The notes below the pieces were generated by a model that did no database searches, was not told where the DNA came from, and saw only the letters and a program-made list of their open reading frames with translations. From the NCBI RefSeq assembly GCF_032854445.1, contig NW_027017962.1, positions 1 through 64,000 on the forward strand: 64,000 nt of DNA. Reading direction: 5' to 3'. Every line of letters starts with the position of its first letter. The first letter of the stretch is position 1. The stretch is from Liolophura sinensis. Taxonomy: Eukaryota; Mollusca; Polyplacophora; Chitonida; Chitonidae. Made by a program: the position numbers and the translations under genes. This document shows, one piece after another, positions 47,301-64,000 of this stretch.

Positions 47301-49746
47301 GTGGTGTAAAGCAAACTCTGTCAGCAACCTGCGGATTGTCGTGGGTTTCCCCCTCTGCCCGGGTTCCTCCAACCATAATGCTGGCCGCCGTCGCTATCCC
47401 TTGTTGGCCGTCGTATGCATGTTTCATCCAGTCTGGCTATCCCTTGTTGGCCTTCGTATTTCATCCAGTCTGGCTATCCCTTGTTGGCCTTCGTATGCAT
47501 GTTTCATCCAGTCGGGCTATCCCTTGTTGTTATGTAAATGACAATTTAAAATAGTGCGACTATGCTATGTTATTGTGACCCTTGCTGGCCAAGCATCTAT
47601 TGGCCACTGCCGAAAGTCAACTAACATACACACAAAATATTACACACAAAAACAAAAGTAGATTTGGAATCACCGGCCCATATAAAATTCAAAACATTTT
47701 ATGCCGTCATATATTCAAACAATGCATGGCATCAAAAGTTTTAAAGGGATTTTAATGTTTTTTAAACTGTATGTAACTGGTATTGTTCTATATGCATATC
47801 AACTGTCAAAAAGCATTTATCCATTAGTTCTGTCCATCAATTGAACTAGGACCTAGAAGAGAGGTGTAATATTCAGATCTCAGAACAAAGGCACTAAGCT
47901 TCCAGCTTTCAGTTTGAATAAATAAAAACAAATAAATAAATAAAGAAGTATCAGATTAATAAAACAGAACCGTGTTTCAGGAACTAACTGGACCTGGGAA
48001 ATCATTAAAATGTTGTTGTCGTCGACCACTGAATACATGAAGGAGAACAAGATGAGTACGATGATGGAAATACAAGACCTGGATGCCCTGGATGCCATGA
48101 GCTCGCCTCGAGTTCTCAACACGCACCTTGTTGTGCATCAGCTCCCTCCAGACGTCCTTGCCAAGGGCTGTAAGATCCTCTATCTGCTCCGCAACCCCAA
48201 GGACGTGACCGTGTCCGGTTTCTACCATCATAGAAACTTGGTCAAAGTTTACGACTACCACGGTGACTGGTCGAACTATTTCCATCTTTGTTTGGAAGGA
48301 AAAGGTGAGTCACGTCTGGTAATATTTACATCGTCATGTAGAGCTCTTGTCAAGGAGCGGCGTAAATGAGCCACCAGGAGATTTTTGTCCGTGTAAATAT
48401 TTTATTATTTATTTGATTGGTGTTTTACGCCGTACTCAAGAATATTTCACTTATACAACGGCGGGCCTGCATTATGGTAGGAGGAAACCAGGCAGAGCCC
48501 GGGGGGAAACGATGACCAACCGCAGGTTGCTGCAAGACCTTCCCACTTTCTGCCGGAGAGGAAGCCAACATGAGGACTGGACTTGAAATCACAGCGTTCG
48601 CATTGGTGAGAGGCTTCTGGGTCATTACGTTGCTCTAGTGCGCTAATCAACTGAGTCAGGGAGGCCCCCTGTGTTAATGAGTGACGAGGAGACATTGTCA
48701 TGGTAAATGAGTGATGAGGAGATCTTGTCATGGTAAATGGGTGACGAGAAGATATTGTCTTAGTAAATGAGAGACAAGGAGATATTGTAGCGGTAAATGA
48801 CAGATAAGGAGATATTGTCATGGTAAATGAGCGACAAGGAGATATTGTCATATTAAATGAGAGACAAGAAGATAATGTCTTGGTAAATGAGCGACAAGGA
48901 GATATTTTAATGGTAAATGAGTGACAAGGCGATATTGCCATGATAAATGAGCGACAAGGTGATATTGTAATGGTAAATGAGCGATAAAGAGATATTGTCT
49001 TGGCAAATGAGTGACGAAGAGATATTGTCTTGTTAAATGAGCGACAAGAACATTTTGTCTTGGTAAATGAGTGACAAGCAGATGTTATCATGGTAAATGA
49101 GCGACAAAGAGATATTGTCATGGTAAATGAGTGACAAGGAGAGATATTGTCACGCATGTGAGACTTTATGCTTCTGTTTTGCATAAAAACATACCTAAGG
49201 CAACCTCGCCATAAATCTTGATAGAACAAGTTATACAACCAATAGCTGATATGGTAATCATTGTCAGAAACCTTCTTTGGAGTGAATGCTCGTAATTATA
49301 TACTGAAGCCTGTGCGTAATGGGGCGTATTCGTCGTCCATCTGTTTGAGCTATGCTTCATTTATTTGCGTATAAATCAAAACAATGGGAACTCCGAATGT
49401 TGAAGTGAAAAGTTCCAGTGATCTGCTCTGTCTATAACTTTAGTGTCGTTAATTAGAATGTGCGTGAAAATGGGAGAAAATGTGAAGAGATTAGAAGTTA
49501 ATTTATCTGGAATTGTCGTATCTATATCTGGAATAGTCGTATCTATATCTGGAATTGTGGTAATATCTATTGTTTGGGGCAAATTTTCACAATCCATTAT
49601 ATAGGTGTTAAAAGGAGGCTTTATCAATTAAAAAGAAATCACGTACACTGAGCCATAGGTTAAAATCCTTAAAGGAACTTACTGTGTTTAAATAGCTACC
49701 CACTACATGTCTCTATTATTATGTCTCACGCAAAATATAAATATAT

Positions 49747-49802
<56 letters not shown>

Positions 49803-52800
49803 GCTTCAGTGTTGCGGAGTTTCCCTTGTTTTGTTTTATACAAAACTACTACATAGAGAATTACCCAGAACTACCGATTTACGTCATGCACTATGAAAAA
49901 TCTCAAACTGGTACGCGTGACATTTGTATGCTAAAGACAGTATTGAGAAACTGGAATAGGTAATGTATACACGTGTTACAGTAGAATTTACGTCCATGTA
50001 ACTTTATGGCAGCATAGGGAAACTGGACTAGGTAATATATACACGTGTTACATTAGCGTTCACGTCCATGTAACTTCATGACAGTTTTGGGAAACTCGAC
50101 TAGGTAATGTACACACGTGTTACAGTAGAATTTACGTCCATGTAACTTTATGGCAGCATAGGGAAACTGGACTAGGTAATATATACACGTGTTACATTAG
50201 CGTTCACGTCCATGTAACTTCATGACAGTTTTGGAAACTCGACTAGGTAATGTACACACGTGTTACAGTAGCATTTACGTCCATGTAACTTTATGGCAGC
50301 ATAGGGAAACTGGACTAGATACACGTGTTACATTAGCGTTTACGTCCATGTAACTTCATGACAGTTTTGGGAAACTCGACTAGGTAATGTACACACGTGT
50401 TACAGTAGCATTTACGTCCATGTAACTTTATGGCAGCATAGGGAAACTGGACTAGGCAATATATACACGTGTTACATTAGCGTTCACGTCCATGTAACTT
50501 CATGACAGTTTTGGGAAACTCGACTAGGTAATGTACACACGTGTTAGCTTTTACATAGCCCTAGCAGTTACTCTAACTCTACGGAAAACTGGACCCTGTA
50601 TCGTATACACGTATTAACACGGCGGATCTGTGCTAGCTAAGCGTGTGTCACCTTCTCTCTGGATCAATCAAGGCTTTATCTACAGGGGCCACTCAACTCT
50701 CCAAACGTATTGGGAAAGTGTGTGATCATCCAAGGTGTTGCTCCGGTGTAATAAATATTCTCATGAGCGACCAAAAGGGTAAAGACTATATCTGAAGCCA
50801 AGAGCGACATGGAAACAATGATCGCTTCTGTGTCGACTCCAGCTCACACACTGAGAGAAACTTGGAAACAATGATCGCTGCTGTGTCGACTCCATCTCAC
50901 ACACTGAGAGAAATTTGGGGAACAGTATGGTGAGTCGGACACCAAGACATCAAGTTTAAGTTTACCTAAAATTCAACAGCCTCACAATGTCAAGCATTAA
51001 CTGAAAATATTAGATGTAAACAAGCGAGAGAATGTGCAACGTATGCGAGGACGTGCTTGAAATTCAAGAAATTGACCTCCCCACAATGAACTGAACTAAC
51101 TGTTGAAGAAAGTAAAAAATAAAACTGTTTGTGGGGACGCAGTTGGAATTTAATTATTATCAGTATCGCTAGTCAATCTGGTGAAGATACGTTCATGATA
51201 AACTGGTACAATATGCTTTTGTTGATGAACTACCAGCTGAAATGGTCAAGCAAATACTGCTTCATGCTATTTCTCAAATATAATACTTCCAACAATTATT
51301 TGTGCTGTGTTGCAACTGACCTTCAATCCACAATCCTTCCATGAAATAAATGTTATAAAGATGCCTTCCCTCCACCCGAAGTCGATGAATTTTCTTTCGG
51401 AAATTACTCTCTAATTGATGTCAATAACGTTATTGGTAATGCTAAAAATCCTTCTTCAGGTATTGATGCAATACGAACAACCATGTTTGGACTGGATTCT
51501 ATAATATTATATGTAAACATCTGAGTTACTTTATAAATTTGTGTTCTGAAAATGGTGCAGTTCCAGTCGCAACTGCATGGGTAATACCAGCATATAAACC
51601 ATGTGACAAACAGGTATTTGGCACATAAACCATGTGACAAACAGGTGTTTGCCAAGTTTCGTCTCATATCAGCTCTTTCATTTGTTGGTAAATTCGTCTT
51701 TTGTTGATAATCATGAAATAATTTCTTCCATTCATAACGGATTCAGGGCAAACTACTCCATCTCTATAGCTGCTATGCCTTCACACGAAAAGCATGTTCG
51801 AGCGGAAGAGTCAAAAACTTCACCATTACCCCCGACTTGTGAAAATTATGACATTTTTAGGATTGCAATTCAAAAGCATGTTAAATTGGAGAACTCGCAA
51901 ATGAATTGTCTAATAGACATATGAAAATATCTAAGATTTGAAGGGTCATCAATAATATTTAATCTTGTCAGAGCAAAAATTCGTTGATTCTTTGTATTAT
52001 TTTCTTGTATTCCCAAACCTGTCATACTGGAGCATAGTACTGGGTGATGCTTATATTCCGGATCTTGCCCAATATATTTGTGAAATAAATGAAATTTAAA
52101 AACTGAAGTGCATCCGTTATATCCGTGTAACCCTGTAACAGAATTGGGGAACTGGACCTGTAAGTTATATAGCCTATATACAAGTGCCGTAGAACTTTGC
52201 TTCCTTGAAGCCCTTTGACAGCACCGGGGAACTGCGGAACCTCGTTTTTAAACGTATACATGTTCGTATAGCGGCTATGTCCGCTAAGCCCTCTGACAGC
52301 ATTGGAAAACTTGACCCAGTAACGTTCACGTATTACATTTCCGTAGCAGTTACGCCAATGATACCTTTTGACAGAATTGTGACAACCATTACATTGTGAT
52401 GACCACAAACTGCATTGTGATAAAATACGATATACACGTGTACTTCACTTTTAACAGAACTTCACTGACGAGGCAAAAAAACTTGCCGAACTAATGGGAG
52501 TCCAACAAAATGATGACTTTTTCCAGCGACTGGCTCAAAGATGTGACATAAAGAACATGAAAGCTGCCAAACAGTCGACGTTTTCTTCTGACGAGCACGC
52601 CTTGTGGAGGGACGGTGAGGCGCGCTTCCTACGCAAAGGTCAGTATTTTGAAATTCGACATATAGACAATTGCTTGCTTGCAACTTATCGTTGGTTTAAG
52701 CTTCACAGATCATTCTACGATTTGGTGTCGCTATATATACAGATCAGTCTCACTACCGACGCCACAGCTTCGATGGCCCAAAGATTAGAGCGTCCGGCTC

Positions 52801-53680
52801 GAAATCCCTAAAAGCATAGGCTGGTATGTCATTATCAAAGCCGCCATTATATTTTCTGGAAAACCGTCGAGTTAAATTTAGCAGTATATAATCAGAAAAT
52901 ATCAAGTGGACTGAGTATTTTTTGTTTTCTTATAGTCTCATTCAAAATATTGTATAGTAATTCTTCAAGTCTTTCTCGCACAGACGAAAAGTGGGATCAA
53001 TCCAGGCCGTTTATATGAGAATTTGTAAATTTCCTCCCTCACAGTTCGTGCAGATTTCACGTCTAGCAGTCATAGAAGACTGCTCATTTTTCACCGGCAT
53101 GGTGCGCATACATGTATGTGCGTGACACGTGCGAAAGTTCGTTTACCCCTGGCACTACGCAGGGTTTCTTCAACATGTTAAAACTGACATCTAAACCAGA
53201 TCTTAAAATGAGCAATTCTTGGGTGTGGCATTAAACAACCAAGGAGAAAAATAAACAAATAGTAAATATATATTTGTTCTTGCTAAAAATTACAATTCGC
53301 CAGCGGTTATGACAACTGTACTGTCATTGGATGAAAGCTATGCGGTACACTTTTGACTGCTGCCTTTGCGGTGACATTGGGCTCGGTCCTAGTCACCAAT
53401 GCCAGGGAATGGCTAGGCGAACTTAAAACTAGGTATAATGACGGGAAGCGTTTCTGTTTGTTTTACCATCCATAACTCACCTGTTTGTTTCTTCGTTCTA
53501 TGCTTGTTCTATTATGCGTGAAGCGACACCTAGATGTCTAGATACATATCCTCTTAATTTCCTCCAGGGATCACTGGGGACGGGAAACGCCATTTCACCG
53601 TGGAGCAGAATGAGCGGTTCGACGCCGTGCTGAAGCAGAGGCTAAAGGGTAGCCATCTCAAATTCATACACGAACCCTGA
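44190..53680 (+). CDS. cytosolic sulfotransferase (SULT-type), five exons
   Basis: Exons 44190-44389, 47981-48304, probably 49810-49910, 52458-52638 and 53568-53680. The enzyme transfers sulfate from PAPS to hydroxyl or amine groups of small molecules. Visible signatures: FKARPDDIYICRYRYSKCG joined by splicing to TNWTWEI, matching the 5'-phosphosulfate loop (usually YPKSGTTW). Then SPRVLNTHL, the 3'-phosphate motif ILYLLRNPKDVTVSGFYHH, and C-terminal RKG...GDGKRHFTVEQNERFD. Apart from the third exon, intron phases agree. No signal or membrane segment is seen. AATAAA lies at 53942. Substrate unknown. The gene converges on vasa. Confidence 0.88.
45040..45130 (+). mobile_element. 5'-truncated SINE
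   Basis: CCATAATGATGGCTGCCGTC to TACGGCGTAAAACACCAA followed by (AAAT)n. Sense to the sulfotransferase gene. Confidence 0.88.
45303..46717 (+). mobile_element. Tc1/mariner-type DNA transposon
   Basis: Inverted ends start AACTGACGGCCAAAAGAAAC at 45303 and mirror it at 46717, with TA on both outer sides. The length of 1415 bp is usual for Tc1. It carries a broken transposase. Confidence 0.95.
45624..46500 (+). pseudogene. Tc1 transposase, broken
   Basis: The open part (45624-46115) has a helix-turn-helix start (HADIARTFGCPRVTVTNLMQ), a GRTSDRPRTGKPR linker and the first catalytic region VVFTDESRF. A stop follows in the next block. Further on, other frames show QQHDTSRP and LPWPACSPDVSTIEH, the second and third catalytic regions. 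Several frameshifts; inactive. Confidence 0.92.
47318..47394 (+). mobile_element. SINE fragment
   Basis: GTCAGCAACCTGCGGATTGT to CCATAATGCTGGCCGCCGTC is the SINE middle part. It is cut where a tandem repeat starts. Confidence 0.85.
47392..47528. repeat. tandem repeat, about 43 bp
   Basis: Just over three copies of GCTATCCCTTGTTGGCCTTC followed by GTATGCATGTTTCATCCAGT; one copy lacks the GCATG block. Confidence 0.88.
47981..48304 (+). CDS. sulfotransferase exon 2
   Basis: Acceptor GTGTTTCAG. Its first two bases complete a GGA codon with exon 1, giving ...KCGTNWTWEIIKMLL. It includes the substrate-loop region, SPRVLNTHL and the PAPS-binding RNPKDVTVSG, and ends CLEGK plus one base before donor GTGAGT. 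Confidence 0.9.
48411..48666 (-). mobile_element. full-length SINE in intron 2
   Basis: Antisense copy from TTTGATTGGTGTTTTACGCC to the tRNA head (CTAATCAACTGAGTCAGGGA). The target duplication is not clear. Confidence 0.9.
48667..49156. repeat. 30-bp minisatellite
   Basis: About sixteen copies of GGTAAATGAGTGACAAGGAG followed by ATATTGTCAT, starting directly at the SINE head. The long minus-strand open frame over it is a by-product. Confidence 0.93.
49500..49562. repeat. 21-bp repeat, three copies
   Basis: ATCTGGAATTGTCGTATCTAT in tandem. Confidence 0.85.
49738..49800. repeat. (TA)n microsatellite
   Basis: About 60 bp of alternating TA with one AA break, just before the probable third sulfotransferase exon. 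Confidence 0.95.
49810..49910 (+). CDS. probable sulfotransferase exon 3, reading frame out of phase
   Basis: GGCTTCAG then an open frame VAEFPLFCFIQNYYIENYPE, LPIYVMHYEKSQT, then GTACGC as donor. The YPELPIYVMHYE segment fits the strand before the fourth exon in SULT proteins. The exon length (101) suits the neighbouring phases, but the family-like frame is shifted by one base at both ends, and the in-phase frame has a stop. Either compensating indels (or assembly errors) lie at the two ends, or the exon is dead. Confidence 0.55.
49935..50616. repeat. 72-bp minisatellite with 144-bp higher-order pairs
   Basis: About nine units built on ACGTCCATGTAACTTTATGG, GGAAACTGGACTAGGTAAT and TACACACGTGTTACA. 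Two versions alternate (GCAGCATAGGGAAACTGG and ACAGTTTTGGGAAACTCG), giving 144-bp pairs. The first unit starts immediately after the probable third exon. Confidence 0.93.
50800..50920. repeat. 57-bp direct duplication
   Basis: GGAAACAATGATCGCTTCTG to CACACACTGAGAGAAACTTG occurs twice in tandem. Confidence 0.88.
51360..51790 (+). pseudogene. reverse transcriptase remnant of another LINE type
   Basis: Broken frames read NAKNPSSGIDAIRTTMF, then AYKPCDKQVFAKFRLISALS, then HNGFRANYSISIA. This order (SSGIDGI..., then I-P-x-(Y/F)-K-x-x-D...RPIS-L..., then ...SGFR...) is that of the RT fingers in CR1/RTE-like LINEs. It differs from the L1/Tx1 copies above. A ~30-bp local duplication (AAACCATGTGACAAACAGGT twice near 51596 and 51626) and several stops are present. 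Confidence 0.65.
52105..52400. repeat. diverged relatives of the 72-bp minisatellite
   Basis: Blocks such as CTGACAGCATTGGAAAACTT, GACCCAGTAACGTTCACG and TTACGCCAATGATACC repeat about every 90 bp. They match the order of motifs in the repeat at 49935-50616. Confidence 0.65.
52458..52638 (+). CDS. sulfotransferase exon 4
   Basis: Acceptor TTTTAACAG, phase 0. NFTDEAKKLAELMGVQQNDD then RCDIKNMKAAK and WRDGEARFLRK match the helix after the YE motif and the MK region of SULTs. Donor GTCAGT leaves one base. Confidence 0.88.
53568..53680 (+). CDS. sulfotransferase exon 5, C-terminus
   Basis: Acceptor TCCTCCAG. Joined to exon 4 it gives RKGITGDGKRHFTVEQNERF, the family's RKG..GDWK..FT..Q...FD motif that binds PAPS and forms the dimer region. 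The tryptophan usual after GD is glycine here. Ends KFIHEP and TGA. Confidence 0.9.
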
Positions 53681-53689
53681 ACTGTATAC

Positions 53690-55495
53690 ACTAAATTAGT
53701 GTAAACAACTCCACCGTAAACACTTGTACCTTTGTACCTCTCTAAACACCTGTACCTATTCACCGCTTCAATAGGCCTGTATATAACCAAACACAAGTGT
53801 ACCAAACTTCACGAAGACAGAGTACACGACCATACATTATGTCTATATACCCGGTAAACAGAAAAATGCTGAAATCACATCAAATGTTGTCTTTTTTTAA
53901 TGCCAATAAGCAACTGGTGATGATGAGAAAACGTTACAGTTAATAAAACCACCACTCTAGCTAGTGGTGGCAATTTATAACACAATCAACAAATACAAAG
54001 CTGGTCCCTTTGAGATGTCTTGACTTGTACCAATATACCCTCTATCTGTAACTACATCTTTATCTGTGCCATATCCACAAACATCAAGTTTGTCATGTAC
54101 ATGTGTTTGTAGTTCACGGGTAGGCAAAACTCAGCTCCGTGATAATACTTTCATCAAAAGAGCGTTCTACTGGTCTAAAGGCCCGATAGATATAATGAAT
54201 GTTGGCATCCTTGGCACACCGATCTCCAGCAAGAAGAGGTATACTGCTGAATAACAAAGGACTGGGGTAGCAACTCCTGGTATGATTGGTTCATCTCTAC
54301 CAGTAGTAAGCGAACAGGTTCTTTAACTTGATTTTAAGTTGCGCGAATCACAGATAAACACAAGAAGAATGGATATGGACGTTTAACGTTGGATGTACTG
54401 CACCATGCAGCTCACAGCTCACTCTATACAACCTTGCTGTATACAATACTGTCAAATACTAAGCTTATATCAGTGCATCCAAACCTTTTCTCTTGTAAGT
54501 AACCACACTTCCAGCACAGACCTTTTCAATGTATCAAATAGAACAGGAAGGAGATGACAACAAACTGTTCTCAATTCCCCCCCAGATGTGAAAAAACTGG
54601 CCCAGTAAAACTGAGCAGCAATTTTACAACCCTGCTGTATACCCGAGTAGGTCTGCATATAAATGTACATATATACACACAGTGTAGCACCAACTATTCC
54701 AAATATCGACAAGTTAGCACTTGGGGAAACAAGTGTAGAAACTCTTGACGTAGCCAAGCAAGGCTGGTGTTTACATAATGTTTCAATAGTTATCTTGGAT
54801 ATTGCTTATCTCTCAGACTTCATTGCAAGTCAATCATATTTCAACTTTGTATGTTGTTTATTTGCACTGCTTTTGTACCAGAACTGCATAACCCAACCTT
54901 CTTGGAACCAGCTAACTTTCTTATATTTTAAACCGCAAACTTGAATTGTAGCTTACACTACATTCAATGGAGGCAATCTGGAGTTCAGAACAGGCAGCTA
55001 GGATATTAACTTTATTTACCAAACAGTACTTTTCTTTTTTTATTCAGTTTCAAAAGTTAAAGTGGACAAATGCTTAAAATATTTCTTTTTGGATCAATAA
55101 TTCTGAACAGGGTAAATGAGAGCAGTCTTCCCATACAAATGACAGAAATGCCAAAACGCCAAATAAACATCCAAAACTTGGAACACAGAAGTAAACATTC
55201 CTGGTTGGTCTCCGTCCACCGAGGAAACAAAATAATGTAGTAAAGATTGAAGAGGATCATGCGCCCATAAATCACAGTCTTGTACACTGACCTATGCAAT
55301 CAGCTCAGCTGAGCCCATTCAGGAGAGGAGCTATCTCTGCATGTGGATCAGCTCGACAACAGGCGAGTCCATCAGTGACTTTCTCTTCACTCAGACTGCA
55401 GTTCACGCGTGTGGTTGGTACATCAATGCAGGAATTCCCATGCACGTGTTGTCTCTCAGGTTCTGTGAATGCCAAGCCAGGGGTCCACTAGCCCG
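53690..55495. other. space between converging genes, 3' UTRs
   Basis: AATAAA on plus at 53942-53947 fits the sulfotransferase, and AATAAA on minus (TTTATT at 55011-55016) fits vasa. No other gene was recognised between them. Confidence 0.55.
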
Positions 55496-63044
<7,549 letters not shown>

Positions 63045-63228
63045 CTATGAACACAAAGACGTGAATGCATTCACCTTTTACCACCTAACCGTACTATTTA
63101 TTATATAATGAAGTAGTTGAAAATAGTTTTCTTCTCAAACTACACATTATTCATATCTCTCTAATGTTTTTATTTGCGAAAAATTTGCCTTTCTAAAAAG
63201 TTTTATTTGAGGGAAAAATCCTACATAC

Positions 63229-63329
63229 GAATTCACCACCAGCGTGGCCCTTGTTACGAGATTCACCACCAGCGTGGCCCTTGTTACGAGATTCACCACC
63301 AGCGTGGCCCTTGTTACGAGATTCACCAT
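63229..63329 (-). CDS. possible vasa N-terminal exon with a 30-bp repeat
   Basis: Three tandem 30-bp copies encode RNKGHAGGES on minus, the sort of G-rich repeat found in Vasa N-termini. Donor-like GTATGT or GTGAAT sites follow; only the latter fits the phase of the next exon. No matching acceptor was found: the nearest CAG would bring in a stop. Could also be an intronic minisatellite. Confidence 0.45.
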
Positions 63330-63773
63330 TTCACAGACTGAAGTAGATCCAATCTGTTTCAATGCTTAAAACTACACATCATTTGCATGCATTGTATGCT
63401 TTTTTACCCATATAAACCGAGGTCTAAATGACACAAAATTAACCAAACCAAAATATATATGTAACGATATATATACAATGTAACAAAGAGATCCACTTAA
63501 CAGTGGTTTGTAATAATGTGTAAATCTTCGAGTAGTAGCATTTAGAGAGTTGCGAAATATGAAGCAGGGGAATACCTTTTTGGGATAACAACTTATATGA
63601 CCCAATGACCTTGAAAAAAAAGGTCAAGGTCAACAGGGTTCTTCCTTAAGACAAAGTGTAAGTGTGAATTTGGCTTAACCACGCTGGAGATATCATGTGT
63701 GCAAGCCTTTTATAAAATTTAATCTAAATGACACCAATCAGCTTAAACTGTTCTAGAGATAGAGAGTTTACAA

Positions 63774-63963
63774 TTTATTTATTTGATTGGTGTTTTACGC
63801 CGTAATCAAGAATATTTCACTTATACGACGGCAGCCAGCATTATGGTGGGTGGAAACCGGGCAGAGCCCGGGGAAAACCCACAACCAGCAGCAGGTTGCT
63901 GCCAGACCTTCTCACGTACTGCTGGATAGGAAGCCAGCATGAGCTGGACTTGAACTCACAGCG
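63774..63963 (-). mobile_element. SINE lacking its head
   Basis: TTTGATTGGTGTTTTACGCC to GAGCTGGACTTGAACTCACA. The target duplication GAGAGTTTACAA is at 63762-63773 and 63964-63975, so this was a 5'-truncated insertion rather than a later deletion. Confidence 0.92.
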
Positions 63964-64000
63964 GAGAGTTTACAAGGATATGGACATAAGGATGGATGGG

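Larger units (their letters stand above)
44450..47980 (+). other. sulfotransferase intron 1
   Basis: Holds a SINE 3' part (45040-45130), a Tc1 element (45303-46717), a G-run near 47056-47073, a SINE fragment and a 43-bp tandem repeat (47318-47528). No exon was seen. Confidence 0.6.

Noticed and set aside
48447-49238. 263-codon minus-strand frame of SFTMTIS-like repeats
   Set aside because: Comes from the 30-bp minisatellite and a SINE; no start context or family.
52760-52805. tRNA-like GATGGCCCAAAGATTAGAGC
   Set aside because: Resembles a SINE head A box but no B box or body follows within the expected distance.

Overview
This is nuclear DNA of a metazoan, most likely a mollusc. It has multi-exon genes with GT-AG introns, clustered eukaryotic tRNA genes, poly(A)-tailed tRNA-headed SINEs, L1/Tx1-type LINEs, a Tc1 transposon, a THAP/DDE transposon and many minisatellites. 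The molluscan call rests on recognising the abundant SINE and on a Vasa protein with CCHC knuckles; it is an inference, as no species search was possible.

Layout. (1) 1-11443: a tandem array with a unit of about 1.29 kb, each carrying one tRNA-Gly(TCC) on minus and one initiator tRNA-Met(CAT) on plus. It is interrupted at 1449-6926 by a near-full-length but dead L1/Tx1-like LINE whose ORF1 is itself hit by a SINE. (2) 11444-14924: a second, antisense, 5'-truncated LINE of related type, lying exactly between two tRNA arrays. (3) 14925-29265: a second array, unit 0.7-1.0 kb, built on tRNA-Thr(TGT) on minus: eight intact-looking genes and eight damaged ones of a few recurring types. It also holds repeated SINE pieces and a 5'-truncated LINE end present in two duplicated blocks. 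(4) 29266-37330: repeat-rich DNA with a decayed THAP + DDE transposase, a 67-bp-class minisatellite and two SINE families. (5) 37338-38895: two minus-strand exons of a SnoaL/DUF4440-like protein. (6) 42785-43840: a stray unit of the first tRNA array with an intact initiator tRNA. (7) 44190-53680: a plus-strand cytosolic sulfotransferase gene, its introns filled with a Tc1 element, SINEs, minisatellites and a LINE remnant. (8) 55496 to beyond 63044: a minus-strand vasa (DDX4) gene read almost completely from the CCHC knuckles to the acidic C-terminus; its N-terminal exons lie at or beyond the right edge.

The sulfotransferase and vasa genes converge: candidate polyadenylation signals lie about 1 kb apart. 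The most unusual structure is the placement of minisatellites on splice junctions. In the DUF4440 gene about eleven 57-bp repeats each start with the same splice-donor sequence as the real exon end. In vasa about thirteen 47-bp repeats each copy the real acceptor plus roughly the first 33 bases of the exon. The other theme is LINE copies confined, within this window, to tRNA arrays.
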